A stretch of 64,000 nucleotides of DNA from positions 207,488 to 271,487 of the forward strand of contig CAZCKU010000003.1 in assembly GCA_964499365.1 (NCBI GenBank), in the 5' to 3' direction. Source of the DNA: PALSA-1316 sp964499365. GTDB lineage: Bacteria > Nitrospirota > Thermodesulfovibrionia > Thermodesulfovibrionales > UBA6898. The notes under the pieces were generated by a model, which had not been told where the DNA came from, did no database searches, and worked only from the letters and a program-made list of their open reading frames with translations. Position numbers and translations under genes: made by a program. Below, one piece after another: positions 1 to 8,169 of this stretch (positions within the stretch are counted from its first letter, which is position 1; every line of letters begins with the position of its first letter).

Positions 1-27
1 CTCATTATCTTGAACAGAGAAAGACAG

Positions 28-89
28 GTGGCGGGGCGTCAGACCGATGATATCAATCCGGCGCCTCTGCGCTCATCTAGCCCCGCCAC
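28..89. other. Long-range inverted repeat at left edge
   Basis: A perfect 10-bp inverted repeat (arms 28-37 and 80-89, GTGGCGGGGC and its complement) encloses 42 bases. It lies just downstream of the minus-strand exoprotein gene that ends at 142. It could be a transcript-end structure or part of a structured RNA cut by the window edge. There is no T-tract next to it, so I do not call it a terminator. Confidence 0.3.
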
Positions 90-141
90 AAATACAAATG
101 AGGGGAGTCGTTTGCCCGCACCCTCTGCCTGCCGGCGTTCT

Positions 142-1068
142 TTATTGCATACCCTCCTTCTGCTGCCTCCTGAGGTAGCGCAGAGACGCTATCCCTGCCA
201 AAACCGTAAAGACGACCATGCCCCATTCGTTCAGTGTCGGCACAACCGTTGATGCGCCTTCATCGGCAGCAAGGCTCCAGTTCGGGACAACGGGCAGAGT
301 ATTGATGACCTCCCCGGTATTGGGGTTCACCTCAAAGATAGTCTTCCCACCCCCACCCGTGTCTCCGATAAAGAGCGTTCCTCGTGCTGTGGAATAGCCA
401 AGGCCAAAGATATCACTGACCGGCGCAACAAATGAATTCAGGACAGCCCCGGTTCCTGCATCCAGCTCATATACGGTGCCGTTGACGGAGTCGGAGTCTG
501 TCACAAACAGTGACTTTCTTCCGCCGGCATAGGTGAGTCCGCCCACCAGTGGGATTCCAGGGGCAAGGGTCCTGATGAGGGCACCGGTATTCGGGTCGAC
601 GACATGAATAGCTGCTGTACCGGGCGCAACCGCATTGATTGGCGTTGCAGTGACCGCAGCAGCATACGCGGCAGCAGCGCCGGTATTTTGTGCCGGCACA
701 TTAAGGGGTGCGGAGAAGTAGTCGAGGACAAAAAGTTCAGTGCCCGAAAACCCAAGGGCGTCGGCATTTTCAGGTGACGGATTAGGGATCGTGTTGACCA
801 CTGCGCCGGTGGCAGGATTCAGCTCATAGATTGATGACCCGCAATTCTGGAAAAAAAGCCTGTTGTTGGCAAACCCAAGTCCGCTGCAACCGGCGTCCAG
901 AGATGTCGGGGCCGGATAGCTGTTGATGACCGCCCCGGTGTCGGGGTTCAGTTCCTCGATCGTGCCGTCAGGTTCGTTCGTGTGGAACAGCCTGCCCCTG
1001 GCCGAGGCATCGGAAACCTGGGAGAGAAAGATGCATGCTGCGAGACAGACGAATAAGATTTTTTTCAT
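142..1068 (-). CDS. Secreted beta-propeller-like protein with IPTL-CTERM sorting signal
   Basis: A 308-aa exported protein. The start at 1068 is chosen because it gives a classic signal peptide (MKKILFVC..., cleavage near ASA) and has an AGGGGAG ribosome site 7 bases upstream; a longer reading adds 24 unlikely residues. The body holds five or six repeats built on xELNPxTGAVIN, like NHL/YVTN-type propeller blades. The C-terminus has PTLNEWG, a hydrophobic helix and a basic RR tail. This is the IPTL-CTERM signal, which in known systems is processed by an exosortase of the XrtH type; no exosortase gene is in this window. Surface anchoring or release is inferred, and the ligand is unknown. Confidence 0.8.
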   Translation of the reverse strand: MKKILFVCLAACIFLSQVSDASARGRLFHTNEPDGTIEELNPDTGAVINSYPAPTSLDAGCSGLGFANNRLFFQNCGSSIYELNPATGAVVNTIPNPSPENADALGFSGTELFVLDYFSAPLNVPAQNTGAAAAYAAAVTATPINAVAPGTAAIHVVDPNTGALIRTLAPGIPLVGGLTYAGGRKSLFVTDSDSVNGTVYELDAGTGAVLNSFVAPVSDIFGLGYSTARGTLFIGDTGGGGKTIFEVNPNTGEVINTLPVVPNWSLAADEGASTVVPTLNEWGMVVFTVLAGIASLRYLRRQQKEGMQ

Positions 1069-1206
1069 TGAGGCTCCCCTGTGTGCATTGATGTACTGCC
1101 TGTGATTATAGGCAGATTGGCGAGAAAAGTAAAGTGTCATTGCGGGCTGTTCTCCGGAGGACCAATGGGCATGGAGAGCAGAGTCCGGGACAGGAACCAG
1201 GTATGA

Positions 1207-1632
1207 TTATCCGACGTGTTCCATGCTGAAATTATTGTCAGCATATTCATCTTTTTTCTTGATCAGGAGCCATTCCTTCTCTTTTCCCGACATGCGGACC
1301 AGGGCAAACAAACCTTTCAGTTTCCTGCCGTTAAAAACAAGCTCGATCCGGCCCGACCCAGTCCCCGGATCAGGGCCCCCGGACTTCATCTCAAAGGAGC
1401 CGCTGTCCCATATGAAGACCTCTCCCGCGCCGTACTCGCCTTCGGGGATCGTCCCCTCAAAACCCCCGTATGCAAGCTCGTGGTCATCGACCATAATCGC
1501 CAGTCTTTTATCAGCGGGATTCATAGAAGGACCTTTCGGCACTGCCCAGGATTTCAGAACACCCCCCATCTCAAGCCTCAGATCATAGTGGAGCCTTGTG
1601 GCATGATGCTCATGGACAACAAACCGCGCCAT
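1207..1632 (-). CDS. Stand-alone LigD-type 3'-phosphoesterase domain protein
   Basis: A 141-aa protein made only of the phosphoesterase (PE) domain of bacterial ligase D, which trims 3'-phosphate or 3'-ribonucleotide ends before ligation in non-homologous end joining. The signature FVVHEHHATRLHYDLRLE near residues 4-21 carries the catalytic His/Asp/Arg set, and WAVPKGPS and GTIPEGEYG are also typical. The polymerase and ligase domains are absent, and no ku or ligD gene is seen nearby. It starts 3 bases after the resB stop codon and so appears to be the last gene of the Tol-Moa-Ccs transcription unit. The family call is firm; its role without LigD partners is inferred. Confidence 0.85.
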   Translation of the reverse strand: MARFVVHEHHATRLHYDLRLEMGGVLKSWAVPKGPSMNPADKRLAIMVDDHELAYGGFEGTIPEGEYGAGEVFIWDSGSFEMKSGGPDPGTGSGRIELVFNGRKLKGLFALVRMSGKEKEWLLIKKKDEYADNNFSMEHVG

Positions 1633-1635
1633 CGT

Positions 1636-2370
1636 CTATCCCTGAGGGGCTTCCCGCCTGATCTTCAGCAGCAGGAGCGTAGTCATGCCGGCCAAAAAGA
1701 GAATGCCGCCGATGAGCGCATACAAGGCTCCAGGGTCCCTGCTCACCTGGATGAGCGCCATCGCGTGCGGCTCGAATTTCACCGTCTTTATATACAGGCC
1801 GAATCCTCCGTAAAGCACCGGCTCGTTCGGCCGGATGGTTCCGGCGTATGCAGCCTGATCCCCCCTGAGACAGCGGACGTCCACTGACCAGTCATTGATA
1901 TAACCCCGGGGATCGATACCGGTATGTATGCGATCAACAACCATGGTGATGCCATTCGGCAGCGGCAGTTGCTCACCCTCTCTGACCATGGCCATGCCCT
2001 GGAAACTGTCGTACGAACTCAAAAGGTGGGCAAGCAGGACAAAGAGAAAACCGACATGGATCACCTGGGGGGAAATCGTCAGCAGCCAGGTACGTCCGGA
2101 GCTCTTCCTGATCAGTGATTCGATACTGCATACAAGCGTGTTGGCTGCCAGCAGCGAGAGGACGGCAAGCGCTCCATAGAGCCACCAGGTAACCCCTGCG
2201 TCATTCTCTCCCAGCCAGGCAAAAAGGGGGGTTGTATGCAGTGACTGGAACTCCTGGCGTGCCGGCATGATGAATCCTCCGGCAAACAGGAAAAAGACCA
2301 GGCCGAACGAAAGCCAGATCGTTGTCCTGAGCGATATGAAAAAATCCAGGATGGCCCTGAGGCTCTTCAT
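1636..2370 (-). CDS. resB: ResB-family cytochrome c biogenesis protein
   Basis: A 244-aa membrane protein of the ResB/Ccs1 family, which with CcsA forms the system II haem delivery and ligation complex for c-type cytochromes. Transmembrane segments are visible near residues 15-33, 60-80, 95-115 and 215-235, with a periplasmic domain between the last two. The start at 2370 (MKSLRAILDFF) is preferred because it lies 2 bases from the ccsA stop and begins directly with the first membrane segment; the in-frame upstream extension runs through ccsA. It is short compared with about 450-550 aa for full ResB, as in many deltaproteobacterial versions. Its pairing with ccsA supports the call. Confidence 0.82.
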   Translation of the reverse strand: MKSLRAILDFFISLRTTIWLSFGLVFFLFAGGFIMPARQEFQSLHTTPLFAWLGENDAGVTWWLYGALAVLSLLAANTLVCSIESLIRKSSGRTWLLTISPQVIHVGFLFVLLAHLLSSYDSFQGMAMVREGEQLPLPNGITMVVDRIHTGIDPRGYINDWSVDVRCLRGDQAAYAGTIRPNEPVLYGGFGLYIKTVKFEPHAMALIQVSRDPGALYALIGGILFLAGMTTLLLLKIRREAPQG

Positions 2371-2372
2371 AC

Positions 2373-3086
2373 TCAGAAGGAGTGTGAGCTCTTCATGAAC
2401 AGGCTCACCCCGAGATAGGTAAACATGACAATCGCAAAACCCGCGATACCGAGGATGACCGCGGGCTTTCCTGCCCATGAGGGTCGAAGCCTGGCATGCA
2501 GGTAGAGGCTGTAGAAGAGCCAGAGGATGACCGTAAAGAGCTCCTTGGGGGTCCAGAGCCAATAGGTACCCCATGCATAGAAGGCCCAGATGCCCCCGAA
2601 AATCATGGCTGCAGAGAAGAAGCAGTATCCCACCAGTACGGCCTTATACTGAAGCACCTCGACCTGAGGCTCCTTCACCACCAGGAAGACGCAGCCGAGC
2701 ACCGCGGCAATACCGAACAATGCATAGGAAAAGAAAGAAAGGGCCACATGAGACTCGAACCAGAAGGTCTTTAACACCGGCGGCAGGGGCGTATCATGGG
2801 GGGGATAGGCAAGAGACAGGCCCGTGAAGAGCACCGCGAGGACAAGCATCGGATAGAGCATTCTCATCCGGTTCCCCTGCTTATAGGTGATAGAAACTGC
2901 AAACAGGGCGGTGGACAGCGACATAAAAAAGAGGGTATCGTGGGGTCCGATAATCGGCAGCCGTCCGATCTCAAGACCCCGGTAGGCCATCGCACCTCCC
3001 TGACAGGCCAGGCCGGCATAGACAGGGGCCATCCTCCGGTAACCTGCCAGGTAGAATAAGACAGAAAGCAGTGCTATGGACAGCAC
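2373..3086 (-). CDS. ccsA: CcsA/ResC-type cytochrome c assembly protein
   Basis: A 237-aa multi-span membrane protein that presents haem to apocytochrome c on the outer face of the inner membrane. The tryptophan-rich WWD signature is present near residues 172-182 as WGTYWLWTPKE, with Thr where most family members have Asp. Conserved histidines appear in FESHVALS and in LYLHARL. The start is GTG at 3086 with GGAGA upstream, 7 bases after the stop of the HD gene. It is followed by resB 2 bases later, so the two make a system II module. The Asp-to-Thr change is seen directly; it probably does not abolish function, since the flanking Trp residues remain. Confidence 0.88.
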   Translation of the reverse strand: MLSIALLSVLFYLAGYRRMAPVYAGLACQGGAMAYRGLEIGRLPIIGPHDTLFFMSLSTALFAVSITYKQGNRMRMLYPMLVLAVLFTGLSLAYPPHDTPLPPVLKTFWFESHVALSFFSYALFGIAAVLGCVFLVVKEPQVEVLQYKAVLVGYCFFSAAMIFGGIWAFYAWGTYWLWTPKELFTVILWLFYSLYLHARLRPSWAGKPAVILGIAGFAIVMFTYLGVSLFMKSSHSF

Positions 3087-3093
3087 GGTCTCT

Positions 3094-3879
3094 CTAGGTC
3101 TCCAATCTTTCGCCGAGATACGAAAGCAGGGATGCCCGGGTCCTGCGAAGATTCTCGTCCCGGGGGAGCAGGGCCGTCAGCCGGTTGATATAATCCTGCT
3201 CAGTCAGCATCCGCAGGGACGTACTGAAATTTATGTCATAGACCCATGACATCAGCATCAGCTTGAAATCGTTCAGGGTCTTGAGGTGTGTCATTGACGC
3301 CGTATGCCGGCAGGCGATATCCCTGAGGACCTCGTCGGAGTATTCCGGAAGGTCAGGCAGTCCCATACCGGCCTCCGAGGGGATGCCAGCGCTGTCTCCT
3401 TCATAAAGCCCGACAAATATCCGCCATATATCGAGCTTGTCGGCGTCCCTCACCATCCTGAGAAGCTGAAGCTGCCGCCGGCTGTCATGTTCAGGGATCG
3501 TATAGGCATTGTGGAACTGCACCGCATTGATGATCGCGGCCTGCTCCTCTTCGGAAAGCCGATCAAGGACCTGAGCGTCCCTGAGAACTTCAGCCCCAAG
3601 CCTGCCGTGGTTGATCGAGATGCTGTCCCGGAAGGTGCGGTATTGCCGGTACTGAGAAAATCTGCCGACGTCATGAAAGAGGGCAGCAGCCTCGGCGATC
3701 AGGGTCTCCTGTTTTCCAAGAGACTCGCCTTCTGCAATGCGGACGATGAGTCCGCAGACCCGGGTCGTGTGCGCGATCTTAAGGTCAATGTTCTTCTGCC
3801 CTTCAGGGTCATCAAGGATAAAAGTCCCGGTATATTCCCCGAACCAGCTTTTGAAGCAGACCAGATCAGCCGGCGTCAC
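3094..3879 (-). CDS. HD domain phosphohydrolase-like protein
   Basis: A 261-aa soluble protein with an HD metal-dependent phosphohydrolase domain. The ordered motif includes H36 (KIAHTTR), LFHDVGRF near residue 68, NHGRLG near 90, QFHN near 122 and DADKLD near 145. The family hydrolyses nucleotides or nucleotide-like phosphates, but the substrate cannot be read from the sequence. Its start codon overlaps the moaC stop by 4 bases (ATGA), so it is translationally coupled to the molybdopterin genes. This position suggests a role in nucleotide or cofactor metabolism, which is inference only. Confidence 0.75.
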   Translation of the reverse strand: MTPADLVCFKSWFGEYTGTFILDDPEGQKNIDLKIAHTTRVCGLIVRIAEGESLGKQETLIAEAAALFHDVGRFSQYRQYRTFRDSISINHGRLGAEVLRDAQVLDRLSEEEQAAIINAVQFHNAYTIPEHDSRRQLQLLRMVRDADKLDIWRIFVGLYEGDSAGIPSEAGMGLPDLPEYSDEVLRDIACRHTASMTHLKTLNDFKLMLMSWVYDINFSTSLRMLTEQDYINRLTALLPRDENLRRTRASLLSYLGERLET

Positions 3880-4355
3880 CGCCTGAACTTCCCGCTCTTT
3901 CCGCCGCTCTTTTCAATGAGCATGATATCGGTTATGGTCATCTCCCGGTCGACCGCCTTGCACATGTCATAAATAGTAAGCGCCGCTGCTGCTACTGCGG
4001 TAAGCGCCTCCATTTCGACACCGGTCTGTCCGGTGGTCTTCACCCTGGCCTCGATCACAATACTGCAGGTTTTTGCCTTCGGCAGAAAGTCGATCTGGGC
4101 AGATGTAATGCTGAGGGGGTGGCACATCGGGATGATTCCTGAGGTCTTCTTGGCTGCCATGATCCCCGCTACTCTTGCAACGCCAAGCACATCGCCCTTT
4201 TCTATCCCGTTGCTGCGGATCAGCCCCAACGTCTCCTTCTTCATCTGGACGGTCCCCCGGGCAACAGCCTCACGCAGCGTTGCGGACTTCTGCGACACGT
4301 CGACCATACGGGCATTGCCTTTTTCGTCAATATGGGTAAGGACCAGCCGCTTCAT
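3876..4355 (-). CDS. moaC: Cyclic pyranopterin monophosphate synthase MoaC
   Basis: A 159-aa enzyme that converts the MoaA product 3',8-cyclo-GTP to cyclic pyranopterin monophosphate in molybdenum cofactor synthesis. Family hallmarks are MVDVSQK with K near the N-terminus, IIPMCHPL near residue 75, TGVEMEALTAVAAAAL near 112 and MCKAVDR near 133. The length is normal. It overlaps moaA by 4 bases upstream and the HD gene by 4 bases downstream. The moaA-moaC pair gives the complete first step of the pathway. Confidence 0.95.
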   Translation of the reverse strand: MKRLVLTHIDEKGNARMVDVSQKSATLREAVARGTVQMKKETLGLIRSNGIEKGDVLGVARVAGIMAAKKTSGIIPMCHPLSITSAQIDFLPKAKTCSIVIEARVKTTGQTGVEMEALTAVAAAALTIYDMCKAVDREMTITDIMLIEKSGGKSGKFRR

Positions 4356-5383
4356 CCGCCAATCCTCGACATCGGTCTCCTGCCCGCGCGGGGCTGAGGG
4401 CCTGAGACCGGAATTGAAGCAGGATCACTTCCCTCCGCACCCTGTCCCTGCAGGTTATGCTCTTTGGGTTTAATCTCGACGGACAATCTCAGAAGCCTCT
4501 CAATCTCCTCGTCCGCAGCCCCGCTCCGGAGCGAGGACCGCAGGTCGATCTCGGTTTCAGAAAAAAGACACGGTCTCAATTTGCCTTCGGCAGTCAGGCG
4601 AAGCCGGTTGCACTCGCTGCAGAAGTGATGGGTCAGGGCGCTGATAAAACCGACAACCCCCCGTGCCCCTTCAATTCGGAAATACTTGGACGGGCCGTTC
4701 TTCCTGACGCGGACCGGCAAGAGAGGCCCGATGCCCTGGATGATCTCTTTCATCTCGCAGGTCGAAATATACTTTTCGGGGCCCCAGAGTCCCTGGGAGC
4801 CTGCCGGCATGAATTCGATAAACCTGACATCGCAATCGGACTCCATGGTCATCCGTGCAAAATCCACTATCTCGTCGTCATTGATGCCGCGGACCGGGAC
4901 CATGTTGATCTTGACCGGGGAGAGCCCCGCCTTCCGGGCTGCCTCAAGCCCCCTGAGCACGGCATCCAGGTCACCGCCCCTGGTGATCTCCCTGAACCTC
5001 TCCGGCCTGAAGGAGTCTATGCTGACGTTCACCCTGTCAAGGCCTGCATCGGCAAGCGTTGCGGCCTGCTGCACAAGGAGCACCCCGTTGGTCGTCAGGC
5101 TGAGGTCCTCGATCCCGCTGATCTTCCGGATCCCGGCGATGAGAAAGGCGATATTCTTCCTGGTGAGGGGCTCCCCGCCGGTCAGACGCACCTTTCTGAC
5201 ACCGAGACCTGCCGCAATGCGGACAATGCGGATAATCTCTTCATAACTGAGGATGTCTTCATGATGAAATTGCTCTACCCCTGCGGACGGCATGCAGTAG
5301 ACACACCGGAGGTTGCAGCGATCAGTGACCGAGACCCTCAGGTAATCGATCACCCTGAAGAAGTTATCCTTCAGGCTGATCAT
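4352..5383 (-). CDS. moaA: GTP 3',8-cyclase MoaA (radical SAM)
   Basis: A 343-aa radical SAM enzyme that makes 3',8-cyclo-GTP, the first step of molybdenum cofactor synthesis. The N-terminal cluster motif CNLRCVYCM lies near residues 22-30 and is followed by LTGGEPL. The second [4Fe-4S] cluster uses FCSECNRLRL plus LRPCLF near residues 255-280. The protein ends with Gly-Gly, which is required for catalysis in studied MoaA proteins. The chain between the second cluster and that tail carries a low-complexity insert near residues 312-338. It overlaps cpoB and moaC by 4 bases each. Confidence 0.95.
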   Translation of the reverse strand: MISLKDNFFRVIDYLRVSVTDRCNLRCVYCMPSAGVEQFHHEDILSYEEIIRIVRIAAGLGVRKVRLTGGEPLTRKNIAFLIAGIRKISGIEDLSLTTNGVLLVQQAATLADAGLDRVNVSIDSFRPERFREITRGGDLDAVLRGLEAARKAGLSPVKINMVPVRGINDDEIVDFARMTMESDCDVRFIEFMPAGSQGLWGPEKYISTCEMKEIIQGIGPLLPVRVRKNGPSKYFRIEGARGVVGFISALTHHFCSECNRLRLTAEGKLRPCLFSETEIDLRSSLRSGAADEEIERLLRLSVEIKPKEHNLQGQGAEGSDPASIPVSGPQPRAGRRPMSRIGG

Positions 5384-6303
5384 TTCTTCCGCGCAGGTTT
5401 TTTGTCCAACTCCGCCATCCTTTTCTTGGCAAGAGCTGCCTCCTTGGAGTCCGGATGCTTCTGGACCAGCTTCTCCAGAATCACCCTGGCAGTCTTCTTG
5501 TCCCCGATCTCGGCAAAGGCAAAACCCTGCTTCAACAGGGCGCCTCCCGTCTTCTCGTTGTCAGGGTATTTCTTCAGAAGCGTTTCATACGCGAGAATCG
5601 CACTTTCGTAGTCCTTTTCGGCATAATACGTCTCCGCTATCCAGAACTGGGCATTGCCGGCCAGCTTATGCTTCGGAGATTCCTTGAGAAACGACTCGAA
5701 TTTCCCGCGGGCCTCTTTGTACTTCCTGTCCCTGAAAAGCTGGTATGCTGCATCATACGCGCTGCCCTGTTCAACCGGAGCTGTTTTGACGTCCTTATCC
5801 TTGTCGCCGCCATTTTCAGGCCGTGGTTCATCCGGTTTTGCCTGTTCCGGGGCCGGTTTCTTTTCTTCATCGGTCTTTTCGGCCTCTGCAGCCCTGTTCT
5901 TGCCAGCCTCCTCAAGCAGGGCAAGCCTCTCCTTCAGCGTCCTGACCTGGATTTCGAGCCCTGATATCTGCGCCTTCAGAAGGTCTTTCTCTGCAGCAGA
6001 ATCCTTGAGGATCTTCTCCTGGTAATATCTGCCCTCTTCAAACCTGCCCCGCAGTTCCTGCAGGCCGCTGGTGATATCCGAGATCCGTGTGTTGAGCTCC
6101 CCCTGGCTCTCGCGCAGGGCGTTAAAGGACTCCTCCTTCACAACCCCCGCCGTCTTTTCCCTGAGGCCGTCGATCTCTTTCTTCGATTCGATTGTGTCCC
6201 GCTTCAGATTATCGACATCGCGCCTGAGCAGGTCCATGTCACTGTTTGTTGCGCAGGCAACAAACGTCAGAAGGAGTAAGAACCCGGCGATGACCCGCAA
6301 CAT
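5380..6303 (-). CDS. cpoB: CpoB/YbgF-type cell division coordinator lipoprotein
   Basis: A 307-aa envelope protein. The start at 6303 gives a lipoprotein signal (LLLLTFVAC, acylated Cys near 18) and leaves 2 bases after pal; longer readings only add residues encoded inside pal. A coiled coil (about residues 25-145) is followed by a Lys/Glu/Pro-rich linker and three TPR-like repeats (YQLFRDRKYKEA, AESYY-like units, about residues 185-300), the usual CpoB/YbgF layout. In studied bacteria it links peptidoglycan synthesis to Tol-driven outer membrane constriction. Position directly after pal is the classic arrangement. Coupled to moaA by ATGA. Confidence 0.88.
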   Translation of the reverse strand: MLRVIAGFLLLLTFVACATNSDMDLLRRDVDNLKRDTIESKKEIDGLREKTAGVVKEESFNALRESQGELNTRISDITSGLQELRGRFEEGRYYQEKILKDSAAEKDLLKAQISGLEIQVRTLKERLALLEEAGKNRAAEAEKTDEEKKPAPEQAKPDEPRPENGGDKDKDVKTAPVEQGSAYDAAYQLFRDRKYKEARGKFESFLKESPKHKLAGNAQFWIAETYYAEKDYESAILAYETLLKKYPDNEKTGGALLKQGFAFAEIGDKKTARVILEKLVQKHPDSKEAALAKKRMAELDKKPARKK

Positions 6304-6305
6304 TG

Positions 6306-6869
6306 TTACTTGCCTGCCTTCGTCAGGACGACAAAATGCGCCCTCCGGTTCTTTGCCCAGCAATCCTCTGTCTGCTCCGTACATACGGGCTTTTCCTCTC
6401 CGTAGCTTATGAGATCAATTTTCGACGACGCCACGCCGAGGGCAACCAGTGCATCCCTGACTGCCTTTGCGCGCCGGTCCCCGAGCGCAAGGTTGTACTC
6501 GTTCGTCCCCCGCTCATCGCAATGCCCCTCGACCGAAAGCCGGGCCCCGTTGTTCTTTGTCATCCAGGTGGCAATCGCCTTCATCGCAGGCTGATAGGTC
6601 TCCTTGACGTCATATTTATCAAAATCAAAGAGCACATCGCTGAAAATGCCTTCCTTCTCGTCCATCTTCTGGGAGGAACCGTCCTTTGAGTCGATGGACT
6701 CTACCTTTGACGGGACCTGGCGGTCGGTTACCGTGTCCGCGGCATCTTTCTTTGCCCTGTCTGCATCCGACATCTTTTGCGTCTGGTCGTCTGTCCTGGT
6801 TGCGGCCTTCTGTGCACAACCGGCTGCCACCAGTGACAGCAGGATTAAAGCAAGCGCGAATCTCTTCAT
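6306..6869 (-). CDS. pal: Peptidoglycan-associated lipoprotein Pal
   Basis: A 187-aa outer membrane lipoprotein that binds peptidoglycan and partners TolB. A lipobox LVAAGC ends the signal peptide. A disordered linker (to about residue 65) is followed by an OmpA-like domain with FDFDKYDV, VEGHCDERGT and NRRAHF, including the Asp and Arg that bind diaminopimelate. The start at 6869 is fixed by a perfect AGGAGG ribosome site. It lies 22 bases after tolB and 2 bases before cpoB. Confidence 0.95.
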   Translation of the reverse strand: MKRFALALILLSLVAAGCAQKAATRTDDQTQKMSDADRAKKDAADTVTDRQVPSKVESIDSKDGSSQKMDEKEGIFSDVLFDFDKYDVKETYQPAMKAIATWMTKNNGARLSVEGHCDERGTNEYNLALGDRRAKAVRDALVALGVASSKIDLISYGEEKPVCTEQTEDCWAKNRRAHFVVLTKAGK

Positions 6870-6891
6870 GAAATCCTCCTCGTTAATAAAA

Positions 6892-8169
6892 TTAGTTGGG
6901 AGACCATCTCGGACCAAAGGCCTTCAGATCTCTTGGTGTTATTCTTTTCTGCGCCTCGCCGTTCGCCCTCATTATATAGACCGCCTTTGACCTGTCACGG
7001 TCTGAGGTAAAGGACAGGTAGCGGCCGTCCGGCGAAAAGGACGGGTCTTCGTTGTTCCCCTGGTCAGTAAGACGCATGAGTTCAGTCCCATCCGGCTTGA
7101 TGGTAAATATCTGGTTCTTCCCGCCATACCTGCCTGAAAAGGTTATCCTGTCCCCAAGCGGTGACCATCCCGGCGAAGTGTTATACGTGCCCTCAAAGGT
7201 AAGCCTGCGGATGTCCCCGCCATCGGCCCGCATGACGTAGATCTGGGGAGACCCTCCCCTGTCAGAGACAAAGGCAATCGAATTTCCGTCCGGCGATACG
7301 GCCGGCGATACGTCAATCCCTGGCGTTGACGTGATCTTCCTGAGGGCCCCGCTGTCGATCTGGTATGAAAAAATATCCGGGGTTCCCTCCTTCGATGAGG
7401 AGAAGACAAACGCATTTCCGTTCGGGAAAAAATCCCCGACCATGTTGACTCCCTTGGCAGAGAACACCCTCTTTTCGGTCATTTTCTGAAAGTCTAACAA
7501 ATATATACCCCACAGTCTACCGCGCTCGGACGAGTAGATGATCTTCGTCCCGTCAGTTGACCAATGCGGCGTGAGCATCAGGGCCCCCTTGAGTCCGAGT
7601 TTCCTGATCCTCTGCCCGTCCCAATCCATAACGTACATCCCCTTTGCCCCGTCATCGTCGCCGACAAAGACGATCCTGGTCCTGAAGATGCCCTGTCTGC
7701 CGGTCAGCGCCTGATAAATATCATTGGCGATGCTATGGCCCAGCTGCCGCGCAAGGTCCCTGTCTGCCTGATATTGCTTATTGAGGATCTCCCTGCCGTC
7801 AGCGGTATCATAAAGGAGCACTGACACCGAAAGATTCCGGTCTCCGGATACCGATCCCTTGACGACCGCCTCGATACCAAGGGGCAGCCAGTTCTTCTGG
7901 TTGAAAGGCTGGGTTGCTGACTCAATATATGACGACTTGTCGATATACATAAAAAGACCGGTAAATCCAAGGTCATCCCTGATGATATCGGCTATCTCGG
8001 CACCATGGGGGCCCTGGAGATCAAAGATCGCCAGGGGCAGCTTCTTTATCGACGGAGAGGTTATGTCAATATAGATCTTCGCAAAAGAGGATGCAGGGAA
8101 CAGCACAGCAGCAACCAGGAGCAGCAGTACCATAAAGACAGAACGGGATAGTACAACAGGTGTTCTCAC
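6892..8169 (-). CDS. tolB: Tol-Pal system protein TolB
   Basis: A 425-aa periplasmic protein of the Tol-Pal system. It has a signal peptide ending near SSFA, an N-terminal alpha/beta domain (about residues 30-160) and a six-bladed propeller with WD40-like PD40 repeats such as PHWSTDGTKIIYSS, PAVSPDGNSIAFVSD, PGWSPLGDRITFSG and PSFSPDGRYLSFTSD. The length matches the family. It overlaps tolA by 4 bases. It couples Pal to the TolQRA motor during cell division. Confidence 0.95.
   Translation of the reverse strand: MRTPVVLSRSVFMVLLLLVAAVLFPASSFAKIYIDITSPSIKKLPLAIFDLQGPHGAEIADIIRDDLGFTGLFMYIDKSSYIESATQPFNQKNWLPLGIEAVVKGSVSGDRNLSVSVLLYDTADGREILNKQYQADRDLARQLGHSIANDIYQALTGRQGIFRTRIVFVGDDDGAKGMYVMDWDGQRIRKLGLKGALMLTPHWSTDGTKIIYSSERGRLWGIYLLDFQKMTEKRVFSAKGVNMVGDFFPNGNAFVFSSSKEGTPDIFSYQIDSGALRKITSTPGIDVSPAVSPDGNSIAFVSDRGGSPQIYVMRADGGDIRRLTFEGTYNTSPGWSPLGDRITFSGRYGGKNQIFTIKPDGTELMRLTDQGNNEDPSFSPDGRYLSFTSDRDRSKAVYIMRANGEAQKRITPRDLKAFGPRWSPN

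Noticed and set aside
1216..1887. 223-codon plus-strand frame opposite the LigD-PE and resB genes
   Set aside because: The opposite strand encodes recognised families with proper starts.
4457..5611. 384-codon plus-strand frame opposite moaA and cpoB
   Set aside because: It is a shadow on the reverse of conserved genes, caused by high G+C codon bias.
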